64,000 bases of DNA, from positions 7,487,546 to 7,551,545 of the forward strand of contig JAJEKV010000009.1 in the NCBI GenBank assembly GCA_021234155.1, in the 5' to 3' direction. A model generated the notes under the pieces. It ran no database searches, had not been told where the DNA came from, and saw only the letters and a list, made by a program, of their open reading frames with translations. Positions 21,052-33,996 of this stretch are shown here, piece after piece (within the stretch, counting starts at the first letter, position 1; every line of letters begins with the position of its first letter). Source of the DNA: Isoetes taiwanensis. Taxonomy: Eukaryota; Streptophyta; Lycopodiopsida; Isoetales; Isoetaceae. The position numbers and the translations under genes were made by a program.

Positions 21052-24000
21052 ATGAGTGAATATGGCAACGCCTATGGTATGAAGGACAAGGACAAAGGCA
21101 GGGTGGCAACAGCCAACCTGAAGGGAGCAGCACGCATCTGGTGGAAGGGTTATGCCAAGGCCCATGGCTTAAGCAGGGATGCTTGCAAGTTCAGAAAGTT
21201 TGCTAAAGCTTTCAAGCGCCATTACGTCCCAAGAGAGCACAAGTCCAACATGATGCAGCAGTTCTACAGGTTGCAGCAAGGCAACAAATCAGTCTAGAAA
21301 TATACAGAGGAATTCATGAGACTAAGGCTTTATGTGCCAAAGTTAAGTGAAAAGCATGCAGTGGAGAGCTATATTGAAGGGTTGAATGATGAGATCCGCA
21401 AGCTTGTAAGAGCAATAAACCCTAAGACAGTATCAGAAGCAGAATCCAAGGCAATAAGCTTGCAAGGGACGGGGCCTCAGAATAGCAGGCAGAGGTAACA
21501 GTATTACCAGGATAAAGGCAAGGCAGCATGGAGTTATAGCCCTAGAGCGGCAAGCCCAGGTCCAGCTAAAGGCCCATATGGTGGCAACCATGGGAAGCAG
21601 CAGGAGAGGAAGCAAGTGTCCTTCAAGGACAAGCAGCAGGGGTCAAACTACTCCAAAGCAGTGCGGTCCTTTTTGCAGGCAATGCCCAAGGAAAAGAGGC
21701 AGGAGTGCATAGAAAAGCAGCTTTGCTTCAGGTGTTTCCAGCCAGGCCATAGGACAGCAAACTGCCCCTACGTCATGAGTGTAGCGCTAGCGGAGTTGGG
21801 AGGATGGGACACTCCGTCTGACGACGACGGCGAGGCAGCCCGCGACTATATTCAGGGTGAGTGTCATATCTTTGCCGCAATAGACACAGAACAAGCGAAG
21901 AATCAATATCAGGTAATATCCACAATAGGGAAGGCCAAAGCCAAGTCATTCACAATCCTGATAGATTCGGGAAGTAGCCACAACTTTGCATCCCCAAGAA
22001 TGGTCGAAATGTTGAAGCTCAAGCCATTGAAGTCCAAGCCAAGACCCGTAGTATTAGCAAACGGGGGAGTAAGGCATACAACAGGCAAAAGGATAAACTT
22101 CGACATTGATTTGCCGGGAATCAACATCCAGATGGGGGCAGAGGTAATGAATATTGGAAAGTATGACTTAATCATTGGAATGGAGTATCTTGGTCCAGCA
22201 GGAGCCCTCATTGATTGTGGAAAGCGGAAGGTGACCCTCACAGCACCCAATGGCAAAATCATAGAGATCACAGGTAAAGAAGTTGTTGCCATTATGAAGT
22301 GCATGTCTAGTAAGCAGCTGTTCAGGTGCATAAAGAGTGAGCATGTAGCATATATCTTCAAGCTTGAGATCCAAGAGCCCGAATCAGAAGAAGGTAAGGA
22401 AGATAAGGGGTTCAGCAAGTTGCCCACGCAAGTAGCTAAGTTGATCACGGAGTTCCACGATCTCTTTCCAGATGAGATCAAGCGGCTCCCTCCTTATAGG
22501 GGAGTCGAGTGTGAGATAGCACTCGAATCAGGAACAAAGCCGACAAGTAAAGCCCCATACAGAATGACCACGCAGGAGCTGACGGAGCTAAAGAAGCAAT
22601 TGCAGGAGTTGCTCGACCTAGGCTTCATTAGACCTAGCGTCTCGCCGTTTGGAGCACCCATTTTTTTTGTAAAGAAGAAGGATGGCAGCTTGAGGATGTG
22701 CGTAGATTACAGGCAGTTGAACAAGCACACCATCAAGAATAAGTATGCGCTCCCCATATCAGACGACTTGATGGATCAACTCCAAGGGGCAAAAATCTTC
22801 TCCAAAATCGACCTAAGGTCAGGCTATCATCAGATCAGAATAAAGGAAGAAGACGTCCATAAAACGGCTTTCAGGACCAGGTATGGGCACTATGAGTTCA
22901 CGGTAATGCCTTTCGGCTTATCGAACGCCCCAGCAATGTTCATGAGGCTCATGAACGACATCTTCAGGGAGTTCTTGGACACCTTTGTGATAGTATTCTT
23001 TGATGACATTTTGGTGTATAGCAGATCCCTGGAGGAACACGTGCAACACCTAAGGAGAGTGCTTGAGAAATTAAGGAGGCACCAGTTGTACGCTAAGTTG
23101 TCGAAGTGCCACTTCGCAACAGAGAGGGTGGAATACCTGGGTCATGTGATCTCAGCGGAAGGGATTTCGACGGATCCTGCCAAGATTGAAGCAGTCATTC
23201 AATGGCCGGCACCGAAGAATGTGCATGAAGTCAGAAGTTTCCTCGGCCTAGCAGGGTACTACAGGAAGTTCGTGAAGAACTTTGCTAAGATAGCGGCCCC
23301 GCTAACAGACTTGACGAGGGCGGAAAAGGTGAAAGATTGGGCAGACCATTGGCACAAGAAAGCCCAAGCAGGGTTTGAATTGTTGAAGGAAGCTTTGACA
23401 ACCGCCCCCGTCTTAACCCTGTCAGACCTAGAGAAGGACAAGTTGGTGGCGACAGACGCAAGTAAGATAGCCACAGGTGCAGTGCTCATGTAGGAAGAGC
23501 GTGTGGTAGCGTACGATTCCAGGAAGATGAACGACGCCGAAACGCGCTACCCGACCCATGATCAAGAATTGCTTGCGGTTGTCAGGGCATTAAGAATTTG
23601 GAGGCACTATCTCTTGGGAAGGAAGTTCCAATTAGATATAGATCATCAGAGCCTCCAGTATGTATTCACGCAACCACACCTTAACCTGAGGCAGCGAAGG
23701 TGGATGGAGTTCCTCGAAGAGTATGACTTTGATATAGTCTACAAGCCGGGGAAGCTCAACGTGGTAGCGGATGCGCTTTCAAGGCATCCCCTGACAACTA
23801 GAGTGCATTGCAATGCAATTTCGACGCTCTCAAGCGACTTCGGGAAGAAGATTGAAGAAACCTTGCCAACAGATGTGGACTTCAAGGAAGTATGGGCAAG
23901 CTTATGCAGGGAAGCAAGAACAGATAAGGAGAGAGAAACCTTCAAAAATTTTAAGAAGGAAGGTAATCTCTTGTACCATAAGAATAAGTTGTGCGTGCCG

Positions 24001-25341
24001 GAATCATCGGGTGTAAGGAAGTTGATTCTCCACGACACACACAACAGTCCAATAGCTGGCCATGCAGGATTTATGAAGATATATTTCAAAGTGCGCAGCA
24101 GCTACTATTGGCCAGGAATGAAGAAGCAGGTAGCTCGCTACATCAAAGAGTGTCAGCTATGTCAGCAGACGAAAGCAGAGCAGCTTCGAATTCCAGGAGC
24201 TTTGGAACCATTAGCGGTGCCGAACGCTAAGTGGGAGGTCATCAGCATGGACTTCATAACAGGGCTCCCAAGGACTGTAAGAGGGAAGGATGCTTTGATG
24301 GTAGTGGTCGACAAGTTATCGAAGATGGCACATTTTGTGCCTTGCAGGACCAGAGACACGGCTATGGATACAGCGAAGCTCTTCACCAAAGAAATCTTCA
24401 GGCTCCATGGCATGCCGAGGGAGATCATCTCCCACAGAGATCCGAAGTTCATGAGTGCCTTTTGGCAAGACCTCTTTGCGACAATTCAGACGAAGCTATC
24501 CATGAGCACAGCCTATCATCCTCAGACGGATGGGCAAACAGAGCGGACCAACAGAATTTTGGAGGATATGCTACGAAACTATGTCTGGAACAAGCAAGGT
24601 ATGTGGGAAGAATTTATTCACTTGGTGGAGTTTGCGTATAATAGCACCAAGCAGGAATCATCCCAAATGTCGCCGTTTATGATCAACTACGGCTACCAAT
24701 GCCTAACTCCAGACACTTGGCACAATCCCGTGTCAAAAGTAGAGGTTTCGCAGCAAATGTTGGCCGACATGCAGCAGTTGGTGGAAGAAGTTCGAGGATA
24801 TCTTCTGGCAGCAAGGAGTCGACAAAAGAGCATCGCCGACAAACATCGAACAGTCAGAGAGTTCCAAGTTGGCGACGATGTCTGGCTCAATATCAAAGTA
24901 AAGCAGGCGAAGCTCCACATCGGAAATTGTAAGAAGCTTGCTCCAAGGTGGGCTAGACCTTTCAGAATAGTCCAGAGAGTAGGTAATCAATCCTACAAGT
25001 TAGACTTGCCAGCACACCTAAAGATTCATAAAGTCTTCCACGTGAGCTTATTGAAGAAGCATACTCCAAATCCAGACGAAATCTTGGATACTCCGTTGTT
25101 GGAAATGACGGAGGAGCAGCTGGAAATAGTTCCAGAATTGATTCTTGATAAAGCCTTCAAGAAAACAAGGAGATTAGAGTTTCTCTAATATTTGGTTAAG
25201 TGGAAACACTTGCCGGTGGAAGACGCGACGTGGGTGCTCAAGAAGGATCTATTAAAGCAGTACCCACAGTTTATGGAGCAATGGGACGGCAAGGTCATCT
25301 CCGAAGAAATCGGCTCAGGCATGTCGATTTGCGTAGATTAA
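21052..25341 (+). pseudogene. gag-pol of A: capsid to integrase-chromodomain in one frame
   Basis: A single frame of 1,430 codons with four stops (TAG 21295, TAA 21496, TAG 23491, TAA 25186). Domains: Retrotrans_gag capsid (21110-21480, AARIWWKGYA, FAKAFKRHYVP); CCHC knuckle (21721-21768, [14 protein letters not shown]); protease ([10 protein letters not shown], 21958-21985); RT (22600-23160, [23 protein letters not shown], catalytic FFDD at 22996-23007); RNase H (23440-23790, TDASK, DIDHQSLQY); integrase zinc domain (24020-24170) and core (MDFI 24247, E in TERTNR 24541); and a chromodomain (25125-25290, YLVKWKHLPVEDATW). The middle catalytic Asp of integrase is replaced: SHRDPKF at 24430 where active relatives have SDRDPKF. 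Gag and pol share one frame, typical of chromoviruses. Catalytically dead in integration as it stands. Confidence 0.9.
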
Positions 25342-25402
25342 TTTTATGTGTAGTTAATATTAATCTACGCATGCAACCTATGCTAGGTATGGGTTGCATG
25401 CG
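25330..25402. repeat. Two overlapping hairpins at the gag-pol stop codon
   Basis: Perfect 12-bp arms TGCGTAGATTAA (25330-25341, which includes the stop codon) and TTAATCTACGCA (25360-25371). A second perfect 11-bp stem CGCATGCAACC (25368-25378) pairs with GGTTGCATGCG (25392-25402). The stems share 25368-25371, so they compete. Confidence 0.8.
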
Positions 25403-26186
25403 TTGTTACCGATGATGAGACCACTACGGTGATCTCTAGGACGTGGTGTAATGTCAATGTAGGCATGACCGCGGTTCCGCTGAGTGGAAGGTAGATTAGA
25501 AAGTCTACTTCTGTCCACGGAAGTAGACGACCTCGGAATGCATTGATAGGAAAAGCACCTCTAGTCAATGCCTACGGGGAGGACCCTATCCTTCACGCCC
25601 CATATACGGGAAGGACCCTATCCTCCATGCTGGGCAACTAAACATATGGGCATTATAGGGCGATGTCTCCACGGCTACGATGGAAGAAGCATCCTCTTCC
25701 TACGCCGGGAGATTAGCCATGCATTCATGTAGATAGGTGGAGTGGTCACCATATAACCAAATTTTTTTTTAATAATTAAAATGGTACTAACGTAGTGTCG
25801 ACCTGCAGGCCAATAGAGCGCTCCGGAGGGCAAGGAGGTCGAGCTACGAAGACTTGCAACACAAATTTTGTTGGAATGTGTTGCAAGGAATGAAGAGTAC
25901 CTCGAACGTTAATTATATACATGAAATATTAAAATTTTGATAAACTAAAATGTCGTGATAAGTGAAACTATTGAGTAACTTGTTTTAATGATGTTACGAA
26001 TTGATAAGTTATTTCATAAGATAATGGCATAATAATGTTCTAAAAATATTACCTTAAGGTAATCTTAATAAATGTGTAAGTATTATAGTAGTATATTGTA
26101 TGCATCAGGTTGATTGCACGTTAGGAGGATTCCAAGGTGGGGAGATCCATGATGTTGCGGACAGCATCATTTCAAGGTGGGGAGAA
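25403..26186 (+). other. 3' untranslated region and polypurine tract of A
   Basis: No ORF. It shares segments with the same region of element B (near 31830-32010; for example GACATCTCCACGGC-type text and GCATTCATGTAG). The polypurine tract AAGGTGGGGAGAA at 26174-26186 abuts the 3' LTR and primes plus-strand DNA. Confidence 0.75.
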
Positions 26187-27667
26187 TGTGATGTTCCAGC
26201 ACAGTATACGGTCCCAGGACGTATACTGTACTGCCTCGTCACGCGTACACGCCACCCCGACTGACGTGTACGCCGACGTGTAGCCAGGCGGGTAGCCCCT
26301 AGGGGGATCAAGGTGCACATTTTCCCATGTGGATACCTTTATGCCACCTAGCCATTAAAGGCAAGTGGGCCATACCCAATTATCCCATATGCTTAAAGGG
26401 ATAATTGGAAACCCTAGCCCTAACCCCTTGTCTATTTAGGTAGGAGAAACCCTAACTTGCCATTTTCGTCCATAGGGTTTTAGGGCTCAGTTTTGCTTGC
26501 TCAAGGGGTCAAAACCGCCTCCCAGACTCTGTCTGAGCGAATTGCACCATTAGTTTTCCTTGTTGGTTCCATCTTCAAGCAGTTCAGCAAGATGGTCGAG
26601 TTCAGGGTAGGAGGAGCGAGTCAAGGATCAGGTATTTAGTCAATTTAATAGCCTAAACCGTCTTCCAATCATTGAATCAGTAGGTTTAGCCTATTAAATT
26701 GCCCATAGCAGCCACTTAGATCCCCAGATACCAGACTCTAACTAAAGAACCTAACTCTATGATATAAATTAGATCTAGTTCTTTAGTTCTTCTATGATGT
26801 ATATGGATGATGTATCTCTGTGAACTCCTTGTATTGGGAAAGCTTGGTAGTAGATGCTCCTAGATTAGCCACTCTAGCACACTGTAGATTCGGCATGTGC
26901 ACAGGAGCCACACCTGGTTGTGGGTGAAGGGGCCAGACTGGCTTATAAAGAGGTTCGTGTTCTGACACTTGAACGATCCCTCTGGTGTGTAAAGTCTACC
27001 GGGGATCATTGTGGACTAGGTCTAATGGCTTGCCACTGCGTGTGGGCAAGGCATGGGCTCGACACCCGTGGAGTGATGCGTCACTCTCCAGTGGGTTCAA
27101 GTCGGATAAGGGCAGTGGCCCTCTAGTCACCTGGAGTCAGCATGTAGATCTCTGGAGGGAGAGATCCCTACCTGCCCCATCGGAACTGGGGAGATGCAAC
27201 CCAGGAGTAGCCCCAGCACTTTTCAGCCTACTCTGCAAAGCGTGCACAGGAGGGGCGGATGGAGTGGACAATCCTAAGCCATGTTCTTATGCCAGCCAAA
27301 TCCATTGCCATGAATTCTGTCTGCAATGAACTCTGGAGACCCAAGCCGTCAGTCATCCCTTCGAGTCCGAGCCTTGGGTAGGATTCCCCCATATGTATTG
27401 TGCTGATCTTTGTCTACGCAGATGTTGATGTACCACCCTTCGAGGTGGATATGTGATGATATTGTATACTGACATGTATGTTTACGCTTCCGTAGCTAGG
27501 TAGGCCCTGAGGGAGACGGGGTAAAATGACCCCTTCACTCTTCCCACTGGAAGTCATTATGGTTGTAGTGATATGTGGAGGGCCATGTATCAGCACGGAG
27601 CTGGTATGGGGGATGAACTCCTGTTTGTATACGGTGAGTGCACCGTATACGAGTAGGGGACGTCACA
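26187..27667 (+). repeat. 3' LTR of A
   Basis: Length 1,481 bp, starting TGTGATGTTCC after the polypurine tract and ending GGACGTCACA. Compared with the 5' LTR it lacks about 18 bp near 26840 and about 38 bp near 27213. It contains the conserved LTR core at about 26840-27400. TGACGT-like motifs at both termini resemble plant bZIP (as-1) sites. Confidence 0.92.
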
Positions 27668-27672
27668 AGATC
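27668..27672. repeat. Target-site duplication of element A, right copy
   Basis: AGATC, identical to 5311-5315. Confidence 0.75.
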
Positions 27673-28487
27673 GATAGAGTCAACATAACATGATAGAACA
27701 AGGAGTTAGAAGAATCATCCTCAAATCTTCTAACCTCCAAGACATGATGATTCAATATGGAAGATTCTATAGAGTGAAGAACATGAACTCCAAGCTTTTG
27801 GAAAGCGACATAAAGACCTTACATCATCCACCACGTCATCAAGTTCATTACCATGGTTACCCCTAACGAGGGAAGTCAACCTCGACATCTAAGGGAGCAC
27901 AAATAGAAGATGTTCAACAAAAAGACAAAGGTCTACGAAGGATTATGCAACAACTCCAAGGAGGTTAAATTCTTCAACAACTTAAGGGCAACATCGTCTT
28001 GCTATGCCAATGAATGATGAGTAGACAAGCTTTTAGCAAGCCCGAATTTGTATGGTTATATATACTAGATGGATGATAACATCCATGATGGGATCGGGAA
28101 GCAATTCCGCGTGAATTTTTATTTATTTATTTATTTAAAAGGATGGACCTAAGAATTGAGCAAAGCTTCAAGGATTGGGAAGAAAAACATACCGAGTAAC
28201 TAAAGTTATACACATTTGTTGATGGATATCCAACATATTGGAACCTCTTTGTGAGCAGGATTCACTACTAGGATAATTGTTGACTATGTATAACAAGAGT
28301 ACCTCAACAACATAAGGAATAATCCGACCCAAGGAAGAGAAGCAATCTAACAAGTCCGACCAACTTCTTAGATGGCATCAACTCAAAGGTGGGACTATTT
28401 CTAGAGGGTAATAACTAAGAAAGGTGTAATTCCTAGAGTCTAGATTAGATCTAAAATGAGAATAATTATTTGATTGCATAGACTTTT
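27673..28487. other. Right flank of A, 5' side of element B
   Basis: No intact ORF, CCHC knuckle or capsid motif. It continues the DNA interrupted by A and probably represents decayed gag or leader of element B; that is inference from position only. Confidence 0.4.
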
Positions 28488-31400
28488 GTGACCAAAGGAA
28501 ATGTCTTGATGGCAAAACTTGATGGTCAAAGGGCTTATATAAATAATTCATTAACTCATAACTTTGCATCTCCTAGATGGCAAATATCTCTAATGGTAAG
28601 ACTCCTAAGTCTAAGTCTATACCAGAAAGTATGGCAAGATGGAACAATTCACAGCACCAAAGGAACAAAAGTCAACTTTGACATCACCTTAAGCGGAGCA
28701 AAGTTAAGCATCGGCGCCGAAGTTATCAGCGACAAGTATGACCTCATAGTAGACATGGAATAATTAAAACCCGACTAAGGGAGTAATTGATTGCCGTGAG
28801 CAAGAAATGTCCATTCTAGTATCAAATGGCAAGCACCTTACTATTAAAGTTAAGGAAGTCATTTCAGTCATGCAATGCATGATGTCACCCAAAAAGCTAA
28901 ATAAGTACATTAAAAGAGATGAGGTCACATATATCATAAGTTGTAAGCTGTCGACCCTGATTACAAGTATATAAAGGAAGACCTTAGTTTCAATCAGTTA
29001 TCTAAGGCAATTGTGATCTAATTAAAGAGCTTCATAACATCCTTTCAGATGAAAATCGGAAAAATCAAATGTTGAATTACTTTTGCACCAGATGCAAAGC
29101 CAGCTAATAGAACTCAAGAGGCAATGGAAGAAATTGTTGGAAATTGGGTTCCTTAAGCCAAGCGTATTACGATTTGCGGCAATCGTTCCCTTTGGGAAGA
29201 AGAAAGATGGAAGTATAATGCCAACTCAATAAGCATAAGATAAAGAACAACTATGCATTGCGAAGGCCAGACAACTTCATGGACCAGCTCCAAGAAGCAA
29301 TTCGTCAAAATCAATCTAAGATCTGGATGTCATCAAATCAACAAGGAGGAAAACATCCATAAGATAAGTGTTAAAATGCAGTATGATCACTATAAGTTAC
29401 AACGACGCCTTTTCATCTATCACATGCCCTGGCAACATTTATGCGTCTGACGAATGACGTCTTTATAAACTTTTTAGATGAGTTTGTCATTATTCTTTTT
29501 GGATGACATTCTAAATTACAGTAAGTCCTTGGAGGGACATCCGGTTCATTTGAGAATAGTATTAGAAAAGTTGAGACGGCATAGTCTTTATGCTAAACTC
29601 TAGGAGTGCTATTATGCAACAAGTACGGTGGAATACATCGGGCATATAGTGACACCAGAGGGAATCTCCACCAATCCAGCAATGATTGAAGTGATATTCA
29701 ATTGGGCAGCTCCAAAGAATATGTCCAAAACGAGAAACTTCTTATGCCTTGCGAATTATTATAGGCAAATTGTAAAAGATTTTGCTAAATGAGCAGCCCC
29801 TTTCTCAGATCTCACTAAGCACAAGAAAGCCAAAGATTGGGTTGCACATTGTCAATAGATGCCAGTGAGTGGCAACTGGTGGAATCCTCATGCAAGAAGG
29901 AAGAGTAATCTCATACGACTCTAAAAAGATGAATGATGTCGAGCAACATTATTTCACCCATGATTAGGAATGTCTAAGGGTCATAAGAGCTTTACGCATA
30001 TGAGGCAGTAATTGCTTGGAGGCAGTTGGATACAGACCACCAAAGCCTCGAATATATCTTCAATTTGAGGTGAAGACACTGGATGGAATTCCTTGAAGAG
30101 TATGACTTCGAGGTAGTCTATAAACCAGGTAAACTAAATGTGGTTGATGACACACTCTCTCGACGACTATTGGAGATTCGAATGCATTGCAATCCACCTT
30201 GTCCAATGAATTCGGCAAAAAGATTGAAGAGATTTTGCACTTTTGTGCTAGTTCTTGCAAGGAACCAAGGACAGATAAAGGAAGAGAAGCTTATAAAAGA
30301 TATAAAGAGGAAGACAACCTTTATATCACAAGGATAATCGTTGCGTCCCAGAGGCATCAAGAGTAAGGAAGTTAATTCTTCATGATACTCATGATAACCC
30401 AATAGTCGACCACACGGGATTCATGATAAGATAAAAAGTAGTTACTTTGGCTAGCGTGGAGAAGGACGTCACCAACTACATTCGGCAGCGTCAGCTACTT
30501 CAACGAACGAAAACATAGCAACTCTGAATTCCGGGAACGTTAGAACTCTTCGCAGTGCCAAATGAGAAATAGAAGGTTGTGAGCATGGATTTTATAACTA
30601 GACTTCCAAGAACAGCAAGGGGCCATGGTGCCTTAGTAGTACTGCTCGACGAGCATCAAAGATGACTTACTTTTTGTCGTCTCAAACTACAGATACAATC
30701 TTGAACACCATCTTGCTTTAAGCAAAGGAAGTATTCAGATCGCACGGGATTCCAAGGGAAATCATCTCCAACAGAGACCCTAGGTTCATAAGTGCCTTCT
30801 GGAAGGACATCTTCAACACGACCCACACAAAGTTGTTACAAATCATATATTAGAAGGCATACTGAGGAACTATGTATGGAATATGTAGTCAAAATGGGGT
30901 GACTATATTTACTTGGTAGAGTTTGCAGATAATAGTGCCAAGAAAGAATCCTCACAAATGTTTCACCTTATGATAAATTATGGTTATCAATACTTAACAC
31001 CTGACACTTGACATGATACAGTGTTGTCCAAGATAGGCCTTTCTCAATAAATGCTGGATAGAGATGCAGCAATTGGTTCAAGAGGTTTGACGTCAGCTCT
31101 TGGCAGCAAGAAGTAGACAAAAGAGCATAGCCAATAAGCACAGGACCAAAAGAAAATTTCAAGTAGAATAGAATAGAATAGAATAGTAGTAGAGGATAAT
31201 GTTTGACTCAAAATAAAAGTCAAACAAGCAAACCTCCACATCGGCAATTGCAAGAAGCTTGCTTCAAGGTGGGCGGGACCATTCCAAATCATTCAAAGGA
31301 TAGGTAATCAATCCTATAAATTGGATCTCCCCGCACACTTGATAGTTCATAAAGCCTTCCACATAAGCCTTCTTAAGAATCATACTCCTAATCCAGAGGA

Positions 31401-31625
31401 GATATTGGAGACTCCGACTTTATTAGTAATGATTGAAGAACAACTTGAGATTGTTCCATAAGCTCTTCTTGATAAAACATATAAGAAAACAAGAAGATCT
31501 CAAGTCCTCCAATATTGGGTCAAGTGGAAACACTTATCAGTGAAGACGCGACGTGTGTACTTAAATTCGATCATTAAATGCAGTACCCACAGTTTACGAA
31601 CAATTCAAGGGACAACTCGCCATCG
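28488..31625 (+). pseudogene. Element B: decayed chromovirus pol
   Basis: Fragments in all three frames follow the order of A's pol. Protease region: THNFASPRW and DKYDLIVDME (28488-28763). RT: MDQLQ, NLRSGCHQI and a broken DDIL box (29253-29540). RNase H: EFLEEYDFEVVYKPGKLNVV (30083-30145). Integrase: SMDFITRLPRTARG (30580-30620) and REIISNRDPRF (30755-30790), where the second catalytic Asp is Asn. The chromodomain (about 31480-31550) retains QYWVKWKHLSV. Dozens of frameshifts and stops, no stretch longer than about 90 codons. Clearly older than A. No H3-like ORF is visible near it, but its 5' half is missing. Confidence 0.85.
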
Positions 31626-32381
31626 ATATTGTCAACATCCAAAGAGAAGGTGAGTGGCAGTCAAGGATCAAAAGAGTGTATGCATTCATCTATGAGTATT
31701 CAGGATGCATGTAGAGGCAAGCATGTGGTCATGAGCGATGATGGGATCATCTTTAATGTTCCTTATGCCATGATTTAATGCCTATAGATTAACTAAGCAT
31801 GCATGAGTCCTAGAACAGAGATCATGGATAAGTGCATGATAGGAACCACCTAGAGTCTATGGCTATTATGGAGGATAAGCCACCTCCTATGCCAAGGGTG
31901 ACGAAAGGTGTAGGCATTAGACATGCATTCATCTTAGGCATGATAGGACACATCTCCACGGCCATTATGGGGAAAGCATCCTCCCCCTATGCTGGGGAAA
32001 TGTTGCATTCATGTAGGTTAAATTAAAGGGGGTGGACCCTTAGTTTCTAACATGAAGTGCTACTTGGTGGGCCAATAGAAGTAATGGCAACAAACGGATG
32101 GGAGCACATCACGACATGAATAGGACTTATAAGATTTTGTCTTAATTTGTGACTTCTAAATACATTATTATGCTATTATAGTGTAAGACTTGTTAAGGCG
32201 ATATAATGTTGTATGTACATGAATATAGCCTTTACATTTATCGATATAATTAAACATCAAAAGTTATTTCCATAATGAATTCTAAGTGTTAACTTAAATA
32301 TTGTTATTGTTGCATAATGTTGACGCAGGTTCGTTTCATCTTACGTAATCTTTGGGCGAGGATGCATTATGCTTGTGGGGA
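31626..32381 (+). other. 3' untranslated region of B
   Basis: Non-coding; similar to the post-pol region of A. Ends in a G-rich tract (TTGTGGGGA) serving as polypurine tract before the LTR. Confidence 0.6.
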
Positions 32382-33996
32382 TGTGGCGTTCCCCTAGAAT
32401 ATACGATATAAATACGTATATCCTAGGCCCACGTCACTATACAAATCTACATTAGTAGACTTGTATGCACCAAGTGTGGGGGGCATGGCCAAGTTATTTA
32501 CATAATTTAGCCAACCTTAGAAGGTGACCCATTTCCACGTGGCTTCACTCTATAGGTGACCCGCCACATGGACGCGCCCTATTGGAGCCAAGTGACCCTC
32601 ATGTGAACCCTTACACATCAAAGGCCAAACCCTAAACCTAGACCACTTTTGGCTCCACCAACTTCCGACCCACCAATTTGTGCCCATTGCTCTGATTCGA
32701 GGATCGTCTTTGACAGCCAAGGTTGCAGTAGCAGTCCGAAAGCACGAGCGTAGCAGAGGAGGGTCATCTACTCGAACCACCTGCTAGAGATGGAGAACCA
32801 GGGAGCCGGCGGCAGCTCGTCAGGAGCAGGTACTTCGAGTAGACTCCAGGAAGTTGCATATTGTGTCCTAGTAGAGCCATTCTAGAACCTATAATTCTGA
32901 GCATGAACCCTAATCAATGAACCCTAACTATAAGTTAGATGTATGTGATTAGGATCAGTTGTTATTCTTGTTATTTATCATGTTATGTTGATATATGATG
33001 ATGGTTGATCTTATGTTTGCACCTCTTGTGTATTTGGGAAGGGGGGTAGAGACCTAGTAGCCATTATTTAGATGATGCTCATAGTTTAGACCCATTAGTT
33101 CCCATTATTATGCGGCCTGTGCATAGAGCCCACCTGGCTACGGAGGCTATGGAGTGACTGAGCACCACACAACGGGGTCAGTGGCAAAGTGGAGGGAGGA
33201 CCTTACTGTGGTCCCATAGCGGGCTAGGCTCATAGTCGGTCACTTCGTGTGGGCCGGGTATGGGTCCGACACTTCCTGGGTCAATGGTGTCGCCCTGACT
33301 CTCAAGAGTTGCAAGTGACGGCTTGGCTCTTGTTTTGGGGAGTTCAATCGGGTACGAATGTGTGTCGCCACGATCCTCTAGCTGTCCATGGAGCTACTGC
33401 ACTTCGGAAGGGGAGATGCAACCCTTCCTACCTCATCGGACCGGGGAGATGCAACCCAGAGTAGTCTCGTTGGGTGATACCATGAGATTACGTCTCCGGT
33501 AGGTTACAGTCACGACAGAGCCTGATTTAGCCTATCTGCAAAGTATGCACAGGAGGGGCGGACGGAGTGGTCAACCCTAGCCATTGTCTATTGCCAGCCC
33601 AAGTCATTGCCATAACTCGGTCTGTTCTATCTGGAGGCCGTAGCCATCAGCGACTCCCCCTTGAGCCTGAGCCCTGGGTAGGAGCCTCTATTTGATGTAT
33701 TCGATGTATTTGATATATTGTTGTATTCGGTGACATGATGGATGGATTATCACTACCATATGGGATAGTTTATTGTTGTTATGTTATTGCTAGTGTTTAT
33801 GTTATATGTTTTGCTTCCGCTGATATAGGGATCCCTAGAGGACGGGACGGAATGACACCTTTGTATCCTCTACTCGATAGTCTGGCCACCCTAGACGCGA
33901 GTTAGACAGAGGGCCCATACGACGGGTAGCCGTTGGATGGGGAAGGTCCTTTGTTGTATACCGCGGGCTGCCGTATATAGCGCAAGGAGCGTCACA
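32382..33996 (+). repeat. 3' LTR of B
   Basis: Begins TGTGGCGTTCC and ends GGAGCGTCACA, 1,615 bp. Outside the termini and the core at about 33020-33700 it is hardly alignable to the LTR of A. The core reads CTGCAAAGTATGCACAGG then AGGGGCGG. Its 5' partner is not in the window. Confidence 0.8.

Larger units (their letters stand above)
5316..27667 (+). mobile_element. Element A: chromovirus LTR retrotransposon carrying an H3-like gene
   Basis: Order: 5' LTR (5316-5477 and 14762-16177, split by a DNA transposon), PBS 16179, H3-like ORF1, ORF2, gag, gag-pol with chromodomain, polypurine tract, 3' LTR 26187-27667. The LTRs begin TGTG and end TCACA and are closely similar over most of their length. 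Without the nested transposon the element is about 13.1 kb, which is long for a chromovirus; the excess is the LTRs plus the two extra ORFs before gag. Eight premature stops, one gag frameshift and a mutated integrase active site make this copy non-autonomous. The high LTR similarity and intact target duplication argue for fairly recent insertion. Confidence 0.9.

Noticed and set aside
16948-25188. Alternative genetic code with TAR read as Gln
   Set aside because: The window is plant nuclear DNA with standard stops ending the real frames; C-to-T change at Gln codons is simpler.
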